From Parvularculaceae bacterium (GTDB lineage: Bacteria; Pseudomonadota; Alphaproteobacteria; Caulobacterales; Parvularculaceae): a stretch of DNA of 64,000 nt. Shown here one piece after another: positions 35,173 through 44,891 of the stretch. The notes below the pieces were generated by a model. The model was not told the origin of the DNA, ran no database searches, and saw nothing but the letters and a program-made list of their open reading frames with translations. The translations under genes and the position numbers were made by a program. Within the stretch, counting starts at the first letter, position 1. Each line of letters opens with the position of its first letter. The DNA is taken from the NCBI GenBank assembly GCA_020446945.1, contig JAGRDS010000017.1, positions 94,851-158,850 of the forward strand. Direction: 5' to 3'.

Positions 35173-36390
35173 TCAGGAAAATTCGACCGTCATGGCGTCG
35201 ATATGGCGAATGGCCGCCGTTCCCCTTATCTTCGGCGGCGCGCCGATCATCTTCGTGTTTGGGGCCATGCGCGCGATCGTTGCAATCGACTCTTCCATCT
35301 CCGCGCGCGCCAGCGCCTCGCCGAGGCAGCGATGCGCGCCGCCGCCAAAAGCGATATTCCATTTCGGAAGACCTTCGCGGCGAATGTCGAATCTGTCCGG
35401 TTCGGGATAAACATCCGGGTCGCGCAGGCCCGAAAGCACGGACATGGAGACGACGCGCCCTTCGGGTATCGTAACGCCTCCGAATTCAAGATCGCGCAAG
35501 GTGAAACGCGGCACGGAGCCGACCGGCGGATCGAAACGCAGCCCCTCCTCCACCGCCGCCTTTTTCCAGCGGTCCGGGTCTTCGCAGACAAGCGCCCACT
35601 GGTCCGGGTGTTGAAGCAGCTGCGACAGAACCGCGGCCGCGCCCGTGCGCGTCGTATCGGACCCGGCGAGGATGACGCCCGCCATCTGCATGCGGATTTC
35701 CTCCTCCGTCAATTCGCCGGCGGCCGCTGTGGCGCGCGCATAGGAAGTCAGGAAATCCTCGCGCGGGTATTGGCGCCGGTCCTCAAGCAGGTCTTTCACA
35801 TAATTGTCGAGCGCGGCGACGCCGGCGTCGATCTCGGCCAGTTCTTCATTCTGGAAAAACCCTATACCGCGCGCCGCGTCGGCGACCCAGCCGGAAAACT
35901 TCGGCCAGTCCTCCGGCGGCGCGCCGATAATTTCAGCGATGACGCGCGCCGGGATGGCGCGGGCGAAGTCGTCGAGAAAATTGACCGGCCCCGCGCCGCG
36001 ATGCGCCTCAATCACTTCGCTTGCGATTTCCCGCACGCGCGGACGCATGCCGTCCATAAGCTTGTAGGCGAAAGTGCGCGCCATCGGCGCGCGGCGGCGA
36101 CGGTGCGTCGCGCCGTTCGCGAACAGCATCGCATTCTTATAAAGATCGAATAGCGGGCCGGAAGAAATCCCCCGCAGCATCATTCCCTCAAGCTCGAACT
36201 GGCGCGTGTTCGAATTGTCGAGAAGCGCGTCCATATATTTGTGTCTCAGGACGACGAAGATCCCGATATCGGTGATTGCGACATCTGTTTCTTCACGCAG
36301 CGCGCGGTAATATTCGTGCGGCTCCTCATAGGCGCGCGCTGAATCGATGAGTATCGGCTCTTTCGCGATGTCCTGGCTGTCTGCGGGCAT
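35173..36390 (-). CDS. Cytochrome P450
   Basis: 405 residues, soluble bacterial class. I-helix AGSDTTRTG (oxygen-activating Asp-Thr), ExxR as EEGLR, and haem-binding loop FGGGAHRCLGEALAR (Cys ligand near 345). It needs ferredoxin and reductase partners, none nearby. The substrate is unknown; the family oxidises fatty acids, terpenes, steroids or xenobiotics. The gene sits between era and recO, inside an otherwise housekeeping run, 43 bases after era and 7 before recO, so it is likely cotranscribed. Confidence 0.93.
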   Translation of the reverse strand: MPADSQDIAKEPILIDSARAYEEPHEYYRALREETDVAITDIGIFVVLRHKYMDALLDNSNTRQFELEGMMLRGISSGPLFDLYKNAMLFANGATHRRRRAPMARTFAYKLMDGMRPRVREIASEVIEAHRGAGPVNFLDDFARAIPARVIAEIIGAPPEDWPKFSGWVADAARGIGFFQNEELAEIDAGVAALDNYVKDLLEDRRQYPREDFLTSYARATAAAGELTEEEIRMQMAGVILAGSDTTRTGAAAVLSQLLQHPDQWALVCEDPDRWKKAAVEEGLRFDPPVGSVPRFTLRDLEFGGVTIPEGRVVSMSVLSGLRDPDVYPEPDRFDIRREGLPKWNIAFGGGAHRCLGEALARAEMEESIATIARMAPNTKMIGAPPKIRGTAAIRHIDAMTVEFS

Positions 36391-36433
36391 TTTCGTCCCT
36401 CTCGCCGAAGCTTGGCACAGCCGGGCGACGACC

Positions 36434-37345
36434 TCAATCGACGATATCCAGTCCCATCTCGCGGTAGCGCGCCGCCTCGTCCGCCCAGCCCTCGCGCACA
36501 GTCACATTAAGGAACAGATGAACCGGCTCGCCGAATATTTCGGAAAGCTCCTTTCGGGACGCCTCGCCGATCGCTTTCAGCGTCTGCCCGCCTTTTCCGA
36601 GAACGATAGGGCGATGGCTTTCGCGGCTGACGAATATTGTCTGCTCGATGCGCAACTCACCCTTCCCGGTTCGCGTCCAGGCCGTTGTTTCAACGGTCGA
36701 TTGATAGGGAAGCTCCTGGTGGAGCCTTGTGAAAACCTTCTCGCGCGTTACCTCCGCCGCCATAAGGCGGTCCGAAATATCCGATAGCTGATCTTCCGGG
36801 TACATCCATTCGCCCGCCGGGGCTTTTCCGACAATGTAGCCTTTAAGGTCCGCGACGCCGTCGCCGTTTTCAGCCGAAACCAGGAACGTATTTTCGAATA
36901 CGTCATGCACGCTCAGTTCAGCGATAAGCTTTAAAAGTTTCGGCCGCGCGAGCCTGTCGATCTTGTTGAGAACGAGGATCGCTTTTGCGCCGCGCCTTTT
37001 CAGTTCATCAAGAATGCGGTCCGTGTCTTCGGTCGATTTTGACGGCCCCGCAAGCATCGACTGGGCGTCGACGACCAGAAGGATGAAATCGACGTCCTCG
37101 ATTCCCTCCCAGGCGGCCGCCACCATCGAGCGGTCCAGCCGGCGGCGCGGCGCGAAAATTCCCGGAGTATCTATAAAAACAAGCTGCGCATCGCCCTCTA
37201 TGGCGACGCCGCGAATGCGCGCGCGCGTCGTTTGCACTTTCCGGGTGACGATCGAAACCTTGGCGCCGACCAGCCTGTTGACGAGCGTCGATTTCCCGGC
37301 GTTCGGCGCACCGATCACGGCGATGAAAGCAGAGCGCCTACTCAT
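36434..37345 (-). CDS. era: GTPase Era
   Basis: 303 residues. G1 GAPNAGKSTL, G2 region TTRARIRG, G3 DTPG, G4 NKID, G5 SAENGDG, and a C-terminal KH domain with IFVSRESHRPIVLGKGGQTLKAIGEASRKEL. It binds the 3' end of 16S rRNA and aids 30S maturation. A longer frame to 37477 lies within rnc and is not used; MSRRSAFIAVIG at 37345 matches the family start and overlaps the rnc stop by 8 bases. Confidence 0.95.
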   Translation of the reverse strand: MSRRSAFIAVIGAPNAGKSTLVNRLVGAKVSIVTRKVQTTRARIRGVAIEGDAQLVFIDTPGIFAPRRRLDRSMVAAAWEGIEDVDFILLVVDAQSMLAGPSKSTEDTDRILDELKRRGAKAILVLNKIDRLARPKLLKLIAELSVHDVFENTFLVSAENGDGVADLKGYIVGKAPAGEWMYPEDQLSDISDRLMAAEVTREKVFTRLHQELPYQSTVETTAWTRTGKGELRIEQTIFVSRESHRPIVLGKGGQTLKAIGEASRKELSEIFGEPVHLFLNVTVREGWADEAARYREMGLDIVD

Positions 37346-38033
37346 TTTCCACCCACACTTTTTCGCGCACGAGGAACGCCGCCGCAGCCTCCATCTGGGC
37401 CGCGCGCTTCGACTGACCGGAGGCGCGGACCGCGTCAAAACCCTTGACGTAGACGTCGATCGTGAAAGCCGGCGCATGCGCCGGGCCTTCGGCGTTTACG
37501 ACTTCGTATTTCGGCGCGCCGAGACCGCGCTCCTGGCTCCATTCCTGGAGCGTCGTCTTTGCGTCGCGATGACGTTTCGACAATGTTTCGAGATTGGGCG
37601 TCCAGTAAAGGTCAAACGCCTTTCGCGCCGCATCCAGCCCGCCGTCGATATACAACGCGCCCAAGAACGCCTCGCACACATCGCCGAGGATCGCTTTCTT
37701 CTTGCGGCCGCCGGATTCTTCCTCCTGGGCGGACATCTTGATGAGCGTATCGAGCCCAAACGCCAGCGCCGCCTTCGCGCATGTCTCTTTGCGCACCAGC
37801 GCATTGAAGCGCGGCGCCAGATCGCCTTCGCGCATTTTGGGAAATTTCCGCCACAGCGCCTCAGCCGTCAAAATGCCGAGAACGCGGTCGCCCAGAAATT
37901 CCAGCCGCTCAAGATCGCCGATCTTCGACGAGGCGGCGAGACTTGAATGGGTCAGCGCGCGCTTCAACAGCGTCTGGTCGGCGAACTTGTGGCCGATCGT
38001 TTCTTGCAGGGCGGCAAGACGTTTCGCGCTCAT
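37338..38033 (-). CDS. rnc: Ribonuclease III
   Basis: 231 residues. Nuclease domain with signature LERLEFLGDRVLGIL, second acidic cluster GDVCEAFLGALYIDGG, and a C-terminal double-stranded-RNA-binding domain (about 158-228) including YEVVNAEGPAHAPAFTIDVYVKG. It processes rRNA precursors and structured mRNAs. Overlaps lepB and era by a few bases at each end, so the three are tightly coupled. Confidence 0.95.
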   Translation of the reverse strand: MSAKRLAALQETIGHKFADQTLLKRALTHSSLAASSKIGDLERLEFLGDRVLGILTAEALWRKFPKMREGDLAPRFNALVRKETCAKAALAFGLDTLIKMSAQEEESGGRKKKAILGDVCEAFLGALYIDGGLDAARKAFDLYWTPNLETLSKRHRDAKTTLQEWSQERGLGAPKYEVVNAEGPAHAPAFTIDVYVKGFDAVRASGQSKRAAQMEAAAAFLVREKVWVENE

Positions 38034-38854
38034 CTTACGGGATCAAAAATTCGTCCGTAACGGATAGCGAACGGCCATTTCCAGATCTGCCAGATCTGCG
38101 TGTTTTCTCCGTCAACGGAGAAAAATATGCGTTCCGCGCGGCCGACAATATCCTCGGCGGGAACATAAAGCACCTGCGGCGTACGGCTGTCCTGGCTTCG
38201 GTCCCTGTTATCGCCCATCATGAAATAGTGGCCGGCGGGCACGTGATATGTCCCTGTACTATCCAGATTGCCTTCATCGCCCGCACATTCCTGGACGATA
38301 TAGCTTACGCCGTTCGGCAGCGTTTCGCGATATTGCGGCGCCTGAACCTGGCGAAACTGGTCGCAATCATCATCGACCATTCCGATGAATTCTTTTTTCA
38401 CCGGCTCGCCGTTTATGTGCAAAACGCCGTTGACCATATCGATCCGGTCGCCCGGCATGCCGATAACGCGCTTGATGTAATCCTTGTTGCCGTCCTTGCG
38501 CGCCTTGAAGACCACGACGTCGCCGCGCTTCGGGCCGCTTGACGATAAAATTCGCCCATGCACGTCCATCCGGGTCAGCGGATAAACAAGCGAGGCGCGC
38601 GAATAACCGTAGGTCGGCTTGGATACGAACAGGAAATCGCCGACCTGAAGCGTCGGCTTCATGGAACCGGATGGAATGTTGAAGGGCTGGAAAATAACGA
38701 TCCGCAGCACGAGCGCGATCGCAACGGCGTAAAACACCGTTTTGGCGAGATCCCACGCCTCCTCCGCCGCCGTCATGGGCGCCTGCTCGCTCGCCGCCGG
38801 CTTCGCCTTTTCGCCCCCGAATTTGAGATCGCTCAGCTTGAAGTCAAACGCCAT
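38030..38854 (-). CDS. lepB: Signal peptidase I
   Basis: About 274 residues. One N-terminal membrane helix ([17 protein letters not shown]), catalytic Ser in [14 protein letters not shown] and Lys in [14 protein letters not shown], plus box [12 protein letters not shown]. It cleaves signal peptides on the periplasmic side. ATG 38854 (MAFDFKLSD) is preferred to 38890; it overlaps the acpS end by 11 bases. Confidence 0.93.
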   Translation of the reverse strand: MAFDFKLSDLKFGGEKAKPAASEQAPMTAAEEAWDLAKTVFYAVAIALVLRIVIFQPFNIPSGSMKPTLQVGDFLFVSKPTYGYSRASLVYPLTRMDVHGRILSSSGPKRGDVVVFKARKDGNKDYIKRVIGMPGDRIDMVNGVLHINGEPVKKEFIGMVDDDCDQFRQVQAPQYRETLPNGVSYIVQECAGDEGNLDSTGTYHVPAGHYFMMGDNRDRSQDSRTPQVLYVPAEDIVGRAERIFFSVDGENTQIWQIWKWPFAIRYGRIFDPVR

Positions 38855-39299
38855 TACCGCCCGGTCCCTGCTTTTCGCCCAAAAGCCCATTTACCGGGCC
38901 CGCCGCCGGCTGAGCGTAGATGATCACGATCGCCTGGGCCAAGGGGAACTCGTCCGTTATGGTCAGGTGAATGTCCGCGATGTGGCCCGGCGGGGTGATT
39001 TCTTCAAGCCTTTTCAGGGCCCCGCCGTCGAGTTTGAGGGTCGGTTTGCCGCCCGGCAGGTTCACAACCCCCATATCGCGCCAGAAAACGCCCTTTGACA
39101 GCCCGGTTCCAAGAGCCTTGGCGCAAGCCTCCTTGGCCGCGAACCGCTTGGCGTAGGACGCCGCCCGCTCGGCCCGGCGGTCGGATTTCGCCCGCTCGAC
39201 CTCGGTGAAGATGCGATGGGTGAACCGCTCCCCGTGCCGCGAAAGCGTTTTTTCGATTCGTCTGATATCGATCAGATCGTTTCCAATGCCGACAATCAT
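38844..39299 (-). CDS. acpS: Holo-[acyl-carrier-protein] synthase
   Basis: 151 residues. [16 protein letters not shown] and [15 protein letters not shown] carry the Mg-binding Asp and Glu of the family. It attaches 4'-phosphopantetheine to acyl carrier protein. The last 20 residues (Gly/Pro/Ala) extend past the family core. Precedes lepB, follows the GST gene by 4 bases. Confidence 0.95.
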   Translation of the reverse strand: MIVGIGNDLIDIRRIEKTLSRHGERFTHRIFTEVERAKSDRRAERAASYAKRFAAKEACAKALGTGLSKGVFWRDMGVVNLPGGKPTLKLDGGALKRLEEITPPGHIADIHLTITDEFPLAQAIVIIYAQPAAGPVNGLLGEKQGPGGNGV

Positions 39300-39303
39300 C
39301 GCC

Positions 39304-40050
39304 TTATCCGATCGGGGTCATCGGCCCCTTGCGGGCCTCGTCGCGCGAATAGGACGCAGGCGAAATCCTCATTCCGGCCGCGCCGAGTTTTTCGCGATGT
39401 TCGCTGCGCGGCGTGCGCGCAATCGCGTCCGCCCATGCGTTCGGCGCGCTCATCGCCGGATGCGCATCGACGCGCGCGAGCCATCGCACGACTTTCGGCC
39501 AGCGCGCGCCATCGGGCGTCCAGCGGGCGTAAGCCATATTGCGGAACATGACGGCGACGGAAAAATCGGCGATGGAAAACGCGCCGCATAAAAATCCCTC
39601 GGCGGGCGTCTGGCTTTCAAGGTAATCCATCACCTCGACAACTTCCGTGTCCAGAATTTTCCGGTTCGCCTCAAGATCGCGTTCGGTTCCGAAAAAAGCC
39701 GGAGAGATGACCATCCGTCCGAAAACTTTCCAGATGAATACATCGCCCATGCGCGTATCGGCGTATTCCTCAAACCAGCGCGCGCGGGCGCGCGCCGCCG
39801 CGGTCGCGGGAAATATCGTTGGGAAGGGGTGTTTTTCCTCCAGATATTGAGCGATCACGGATGAATCGTTAACGACGAGACCGTCATCGACAAGGACCGG
39901 TATCCGCCTTAACGGCGACAATTTCGTAAATTCGTCATCGCCGAAAAATCCGACGGTCGGATCGATTTCGAAATCGATCTCCTTCATCTTCAAAATGACG
40001 AGGATTTTCCGCACATAGGGCGAGACCGGATTGCCGATAATCGTCAGCAT
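39304..40050 (-). CDS. Glutathione S-transferase family protein
   Basis: About 248 residues. Thioredoxin-like N-terminal domain ([20 protein letters not shown], then [25 protein letters not shown] with the cis-Pro and the glutathione-binding Ser of the SSVI motif) and an all-helical C-terminal domain (about 85-215, [16 protein letters not shown]). Ser/Pro at the SPY position suggests a Ser- or Tyr-type active site; the actual substrate is unknown. It stands between pdxJ and acpS, which are adjacent in many alphaproteobacteria, so it looks inserted in the operon. Confidence 0.87.
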   Translation of the reverse strand: MLTIIGNPVSPYVRKILVILKMKEIDFEIDPTVGFFGDDEFTKLSPLRRIPVLVDDGLVVNDSSVIAQYLEEKHPFPTIFPATAAARARARWFEEYADTRMGDVFIWKVFGRMVISPAFFGTERDLEANRKILDTEVVEVMDYLESQTPAEGFLCGAFSIADFSVAVMFRNMAYARWTPDGARWPKVVRWLARVDAHPAMSAPNAWADAIARTPRSEHREKLGAAGMRISPASYSRDEARKGPMTPIG

Positions 40051-40051
40051 A

Positions 40052-40813
40052 TCAATAAAGCCCTCCCGTGCGGGCGTCATCCATAAGCCGGCGCATTTCC
40101 TTTACGCTTTCGGCAAGGCCCATGAAAATCGATTCCCCGATGAGGAAATGTCCGATATTCAATTCGACCAGTTCGCCGATCGCCGCGACGGGCTGGACGT
40201 TGTGAAAAGTAAGGCCATGGCCGGCGTGGACTTCAAGGCCCAGAGAATGAGCGAAAGCGGCGGCCTTTCGGATCAGCTCCAGCTCCGCCTTAATTCTGGA
40301 ATTCGTCGTCGACAGGCAAGCCTCGTGATAGGCGCCGGTGTGGATCTCCACAATTTCGGCGCCGGCGCGTTTGGCCGCTTCGATCTGCCTGAAATCAGGA
40401 TCGACAAAAAGCGAGACGCGAACGCCCATACCCTTGATCGACTGCACGAAAGGGCGGATGAAATTATCCTGTCCGGCGACGTCCAGTCCGCCTTCCGTCG
40501 TTTTTTCCTCGCGATTTTCCGGAACGATGCAGCAGGCGTGCGGCCTGATTTCCGAAACAAGCATGTGCATTTCCGCCGTCGCCGCCATTTCGAAATTGAG
40601 CGGCAGCGGAATCTCATTCCTCAACCGGCGCATGTCGTCGTCGCGTATATGGCGCCGGTCGCCGCGCAGATGCGCGGTGACGCCATCGGCGCCGGCGCTC
40701 ATCGCAAGCTCCGCCGCCCGGACCGGATCGGGATGCTCGCCGCCGCGCGCATTCCTGATCGTCGCGACGTGATCGATATTGACGCCGAGGCGCAGTGGTT
40801 TTTTCCCGCTCAT
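40052..40813 (-). CDS. pdxJ: Pyridoxine 5'-phosphate synthase
   Basis: 253 residues from MSGKKPLRLGVNIDHVATIRNARGGEHPDPVRAA. Motifs: GADGVTAHLRGDRRHIRDDD, EMAATAEMHMLV, EIHTGAYHEA, VHAGHGLTFHNV and ELNIGHFLIGESIFMGL. It condenses 1-deoxyxylulose 5-phosphate with aminoacetone phosphate to make vitamin B6. ATG 40813 overlaps the pyrE stop; the longer open frame is part of pyrE. Confidence 0.95.
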   Translation of the reverse strand: MSGKKPLRLGVNIDHVATIRNARGGEHPDPVRAAELAMSAGADGVTAHLRGDRRHIRDDDMRRLRNEIPLPLNFEMAATAEMHMLVSEIRPHACCIVPENREEKTTEGGLDVAGQDNFIRPFVQSIKGMGVRVSLFVDPDFRQIEAAKRAGAEIVEIHTGAYHEACLSTTNSRIKAELELIRKAAAFAHSLGLEVHAGHGLTFHNVQPVAAIGELVELNIGHFLIGESIFMGLAESVKEMRRLMDDARTGGLY

Positions 40814-41403
40814 GCCGATTGACTGACGCCCCTGCTGCCGGGTTTGACCGCCGGAATATCGGCCAGATGCGCCGGCAGCTTGTCGGCCGGCCAGGCCTCG
40901 ACATTCAGCTCCGCAAGCGCGACCAGCGGCGCATCGAACTTCGCCGCGCCGCCGGAGCGGTCGATGAAGCATGCGAGCGCGACGACCTCCCCGCCGGCCT
41001 TGCGGACGGCGGCGATCGCCTCCCGCGCTGAAAGCCCGGTTGAAACGATATCTTCCACGACAAGAACCTTCGCGCCCTTCGGGACGGAAAATCCGCGGCG
41101 CAACTGAAATTCCCCGTCGACGCGCTCAACGAACATGAACGGCGCGCCAAGCCAGCGCGCGGTTTCATAACCGTAGATGATCGCGCCCATCGCCGGCGAG
41201 ATGACATATTCGATTTCGCCGCCGGTTTCAGCGCGCGCCTTTTCCGCAAGCGCCTTGCAAAGCTTCGCTGTTCGATCCGGATACATCGAGACGATCGACT
41301 TGTTGAGATAGGTGTCGCTGTGCAGGCCGGACGAAAGAATGAAATGACCGCGCATCAATGCGCCCGCCTCCTCGAATTCTTTCAAAACGTCAGCGGTGTT
41401 CAT
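40810..41403 (-). CDS. pyrE: Orotate phosphoribosyltransferase
   Basis: 197 residues from MNTADVLKEFEEAGALMRGHFILSSGLHSDTYLNK. PRPP motif VLVVEDIVSTGLSAREAI, and FVERVDGEFQLRRGF. It makes OMP from orotate and PRPP. Start overlaps the rsh 3' end by 14 bases. Downstream pdxJ overlaps by an ATGA. Confidence 0.95.
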   Translation of the reverse strand: MNTADVLKEFEEAGALMRGHFILSSGLHSDTYLNKSIVSMYPDRTAKLCKALAEKARAETGGEIEYVISPAMGAIIYGYETARWLGAPFMFVERVDGEFQLRRGFSVPKGAKVLVVEDIVSTGLSAREAIAAVRKAGGEVVALACFIDRSGGAAKFDAPLVALAELNVEAWPADKLPAHLADIPAVKPGSRGVSQSA

Positions 41404-43810
41404 TGCCTGGCCTTTCGTTTCGTTCGGCGGAAAGCACATGGGCCGAAGCGCGGATGCCGGCCAGCATTTGCTCAAGCTGGCGTACGTCCTTCACCACAAT
41501 ATCGACGAACAGCTCGACGAAGTCAGGCGATTTATTCTCAAGACGTATATTGGCGATTGAAACGCCGTAGCGCGCGATAATTCCGGCGATTTCGGACAGG
41601 ACGCCGATTTCGTTCCTGACCGTCACCACGACCTTCGCATAGGCGATGTGATTTTCCTTTTCGCGCCATTTCAGGTCGATCCATTGCCCCTGCTTTACGC
41701 TTTCCGCCTCTAGCTTTTCACAATCGATCGCGTGAACCGTGACGACGCCTTCTTCGCGAACGCCGATAATGCGCTCGCCCGGTATCGCCGAGCAGCATCG
41801 CCCCATCAGGACCGTCGATTTCGCCGGCAGCCCCTCGATCGCCAATCGCGGCCGGAATGCGTACATGCCCGCCGCCCGGATTTCTCCCTCCGCTTCGCGC
41901 GAGACGCCCGGATAAACCGCTTCAACGAGCTGGTTGACGGAGAGATCGCCGCGCCCGACCTTCGCGAAAACGCCGTCCACGGTTTTCTCACCGAGCTTTT
42001 TCAACGCGGCGGTGATCGCCTTCGCCGACAGTTCTAGCTGCGCGCCCTGAAAAACGTTCTCCGCCATCTGCCGTCCGAGATCGACATGTTCGGCGTGCCG
42101 CATTTTCTTGACGCGCCGGCGGATCGCCGAACGCGCGCGCCCGGTTATGGCCATTGTTTCCCATTCGGGCGGCACGGTTGCGTTTTCCGAACGAAGCACC
42201 AGGACGACATCGCCGTTTTTCAGCGGCGTGCGGAGCGGGCGCGAAACCCCGTTCACCTTGACCCCGATGCAGCTGTCGCCGACATCGGTGTGAACCGCAT
42301 AAGCGAAATCGAGCGCCGTTGCGCCCTTTGGAAGCGCGATGACCCGGCCCTTCGGCGTGAAACAGAACACCTGGTCCTGAAACAGTTCAAGCTTGGCGTA
42401 GCGAAGCGCCTCCTCGGGGTCTTCGCCTTGCTGGAACATTTCGACAAGGCGTCGCGGCGTTTCATAAGGATCATACTGGCCGGGCGCGACAATCTCGACC
42501 GACGGGCGTTTTTCGCCTTTCGCCGGCGCCTTGTCCTTGTACTGCCAATGGGCCGCGACGCCGCGTTCGGCCGTTTCATGCATTTCCCGCGTCCTGATCT
42601 GGATCTCGATCCTCTGGCGTCCGCCGTCCGGGCGCGGCGGGCCGATCACGGCGGTATGGATCGAGCGGTAATTATTGGGTTTGGACGCTGAAATGTAATC
42701 GTCGAATTCTGTCGGAATCATGCGCCAGGTCGTGTGAATGACGCCGAGCGCGCGATAGCATTCCTCAATGGTTTCGACGATCACGCGGAAGGCGTAGATA
42801 TCCGCCAGTTCGTCGAAGGAAACGTTTTTCGTCGCCATCTTGCGCCAGATCGAATAGGGCCGCTTTTCGCGGCTATGCACCTCTGCCTCGATGCCGGCCG
42901 AGGCGAGATTATCGCGCAGCGTCTGCGCAAGCGAAACGACGCTGGCGACGATGTTGCGCTGCAGGTCATTGAGGCGCTTGGTGATCGACTCATACGCCTG
43001 CGGGCTCAATTCCATGAAGGCGATGTCTTCAAGCTCATCGCGAAAACGCTGCACGCCGATCCTGCCGGCGAGCGGCGCGTAGATTTCCATCGTCTCCAGC
43101 GCCACCTTGCGGCGCTTTTCGGCATCGGGAACGAAGTGGAGCGTGCGCATATTGTGCAGGCGGTCGGCGAGCTTGACGAGAAGGACGCGCACATCGTCCG
43201 CCATTGCGACGACGAGTTTGCGGAAATTTTCCGCCTGTTTCGATGCTTCCGATTTCAGTTCGATCTTGGAAAGCTTGGTCACGCCGTCGACAAGCCCGGC
43301 GATTTCCGCACCGAATTTTTTCGAAATTTCTTCGACCGTTACGTCCGTGTCCTCGACGACATCGTGTAAAAGCGCGGTGGCGACGGTCGCCGGGTCGGCT
43401 TTGAGATCGGTGAGGATGGACGCGACCGCGAGCGGATGAATGAAATAAGGATCGCCCGATTTCCGCGTTTGCCCGCCATGCGCCTTCATCGAGAAAACAT
43501 AGGCGCGGTTAAGGACGTGTTCATTCACATGCGGGTCGTAGGCGCGGACCTTGTCGACCAGCTCATGCTGGCGGATCAGGTGCGCGGTCGCCGCCTTCGC
43601 CGTTTCTTTTGCGTTAGAAGCAGGCGGAACGTTTTTCGTTTCGCTTTTCGATCCGCGAGATTTAGCCTTCGGCGCGCCGAGGCTCTGCGTCGAAGACTTC
43701 TTCGGAGCGCTCCTGTCCGCGTTTTTCGCATTCGCCCTGCCGCGCGCTTTTACAGAGCGCCCTTCGACAACTTCCCTGACGGTTGTACGCTCGCGTTCCT
43801 CATCGGCCAT
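41390..43810 (-). CDS. rsh: Bifunctional (p)ppGpp synthetase/hydrolase (Rsh)
   Basis: 806 residues. The first 80 or so are Lys/Arg/Ser/Ala-rich and not part of the family core. Then HD hydrolase domain (SMKAHGGQTRKSGDPYFIHPL, TALLHDVVEDTDV), synthetase domain (DELADIYAFRVIVE, KPNNYRSIHTAVIG, EIQIRTREMHETAERG), TGS domain (VIALPKGATALDFAYAVHTDVG), a Cys-containing zinc-finger region (VLMGRCCSAIPGERIIG) and a C-terminal ACT domain (VTVRNEIGVLSEIAGIIARY). Both activities look intact, as usual for the single alphaproteobacterial Rsh. Downstream of rpoZ in the same direction. Confidence 0.95.
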   Translation of the reverse strand: MADEERERTTVREVVEGRSVKARGRANAKNADRSAPKKSSTQSLGAPKAKSRGSKSETKNVPPASNAKETAKAATAHLIRQHELVDKVRAYDPHVNEHVLNRAYVFSMKAHGGQTRKSGDPYFIHPLAVASILTDLKADPATVATALLHDVVEDTDVTVEEISKKFGAEIAGLVDGVTKLSKIELKSEASKQAENFRKLVVAMADDVRVLLVKLADRLHNMRTLHFVPDAEKRRKVALETMEIYAPLAGRIGVQRFRDELEDIAFMELSPQAYESITKRLNDLQRNIVASVVSLAQTLRDNLASAGIEAEVHSREKRPYSIWRKMATKNVSFDELADIYAFRVIVETIEECYRALGVIHTTWRMIPTEFDDYISASKPNNYRSIHTAVIGPPRPDGGRQRIEIQIRTREMHETAERGVAAHWQYKDKAPAKGEKRPSVEIVAPGQYDPYETPRRLVEMFQQGEDPEEALRYAKLELFQDQVFCFTPKGRVIALPKGATALDFAYAVHTDVGDSCIGVKVNGVSRPLRTPLKNGDVVLVLRSENATVPPEWETMAITGRARSAIRRRVKKMRHAEHVDLGRQMAENVFQGAQLELSAKAITAALKKLGEKTVDGVFAKVGRGDLSVNQLVEAVYPGVSREAEGEIRAAGMYAFRPRLAIEGLPAKSTVLMGRCCSAIPGERIIGVREEGVVTVHAIDCEKLEAESVKQGQWIDLKWREKENHIAYAKVVVTVRNEIGVLSEIAGIIARYGVSIANIRLENKSPDFVELFVDIVVKDVRQLEQMLAGIRASAHVLSAERNERPGNEHR

Positions 43811-43856
43811 CTGAGTTCCACGCGCCTCCTCGCGCGCGTTTTCGAACGGCCAGGCG

Positions 43857-44222
43857 TCAGCCCTTCGGCAGGGATTGAGGCGTGGTCATGCCAGCCGCCT
43901 TGATCTGCTGCAGGAAATCGTCCTGGTTGGTGCGGTCGAATACCGGCGCGTCGGCTTTTTCAATCGTCGCTTCGCCGGATTCGTCTTCCTCGACATTGAA
44001 CTGTTTTTGCAGCGAGGTCACGAGATCTTCGCGCAATTGTTCGGGCTCAAGACCGGCGTCTGCGATTTCGCGCAAGGCGACGACCGGGTTCTTGTCCTTG
44101 TCGCGATCGACGAGAAGCGGCGCGCCGGACGACAGGACGCGCGCGCGGTGGGCGGCGAGCAAAACGAGGTTGAAACGGTTCGGCACCTTTTCAACGCAAT
44201 CTTCGACGGTGACGCGCGCCAT
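43857..44222 (-). CDS. rpoZ: RNA polymerase omega subunit
   Basis: 121 residues. [33 protein letters not shown] is the conserved omega N-terminus, followed by [15 protein letters not shown]. It assists beta' assembly and ppGpp binding. A Glu/Asp-rich C-terminal third is variable. First gene of the long minus-strand run; the 110 bases between it and folK hold no gene. Confidence 0.95.
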   Translation of the reverse strand: MARVTVEDCVEKVPNRFNLVLLAAHRARVLSSGAPLLVDRDKDKNPVVALREIADAGLEPEQLREDLVTSLQKQFNVEEDESGEATIEKADAPVFDRTNQDDFLQQIKAAGMTTPQSLPKG

Positions 44223-44332
44223 GAAATTCTCCTGACAGGATTATATAGCAGCGCCGCCCTTTCGGGCCGCGCGCGGAGTCGAGGCAGATACTAGTCTTGG
44301 CGGCCGAAGACAACCGTTGCAGCGCAAAAAAG

Positions 44333-44821
44333 CTAGGAAATCCGCCTCGCAGTCCGCGTGGGCAGCGCGGCGAGAAGCGCCGCGGCCGTCTCGCCCAACC
44401 CCGGAAGGCGCCAGCCCGGCGCGATCTCGGCGACCGGCGCCAGAACGAAATCGCGCTTCGAAAGGCCGGGATGCGGAAGGACCGGCCTGCCGCCCTCGCC
44501 GTCCTGCACGATCCCGCCAAAGGAAAGCAGGTCGAGGTCAAGGGTTCTCGGCGCGTTCTTCTTGCCGCGCGTGCGCCCGAACGCGGCTTCGATCTCATGC
44601 AGGGTTCTGAGAAGTTCGACCGGCGCCAGCCCCGTGCGGACCGCAATCGCCGCATTGACGAAGGGCGGATCCGCCGGATCCGGCCAGGCGGGCGAAGCGT
44701 AAAATGACGAAGCGGCTTCGATCTCTACAACCCTCGCGATCGCCCGGATCGCGGCGCGCACCACCACTTGCGGTTGTGCGCCGCAGAATGGCAGGCTCGA
44801 TCCTATTCCGATAAGAATCAT
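44333..44821 (-). CDS. folK: 2-amino-4-hydroxy-6-hydroxymethyldihydropteridine pyrophosphokinase
   Basis: 162 residues. IGIGSSLPF at the start, then YASPAWPDPADPPFVNAAIAV, LLRTLHEIEAAFGR and RTLDLDLLSFGG with LPHPGLSKRDFVLAPVAEIAP give the HPPK family pattern. It activates the pterin for dihydropteroate synthesis in folate formation. It converges with nothing; upstream lies the divergent NYN gene, about 70 bases away. Confidence 0.92.
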   Translation of the reverse strand: MILIGIGSSLPFCGAQPQVVVRAAIRAIARVVEIEAASSFYASPAWPDPADPPFVNAAIAVRTGLAPVELLRTLHEIEAAFGRTRGKKNAPRTLDLDLLSFGGIVQDGEGGRPVLPHPGLSKRDFVLAPVAEIAPGWRLPGLGETAAALLAALPTRTARRIS

Positions 44822-44891
44822 GTCTTTAGCTGACGATCATAAGGCGTCGCGGCGCTGGAGCCTTGCGCTGTTAACATACATAGAGGACTTG

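Noticed and set aside
37346..37477. N-terminal extension of Era
   Set aside because: Lies inside rnc in another frame, basic composition, and Era proteins start at the chosen Met.
40814..40972. N-terminal extension of PdxJ
   Set aside because: Overlaps pyrE coding; family start is at MSGKKPLRLGVNIDHV.
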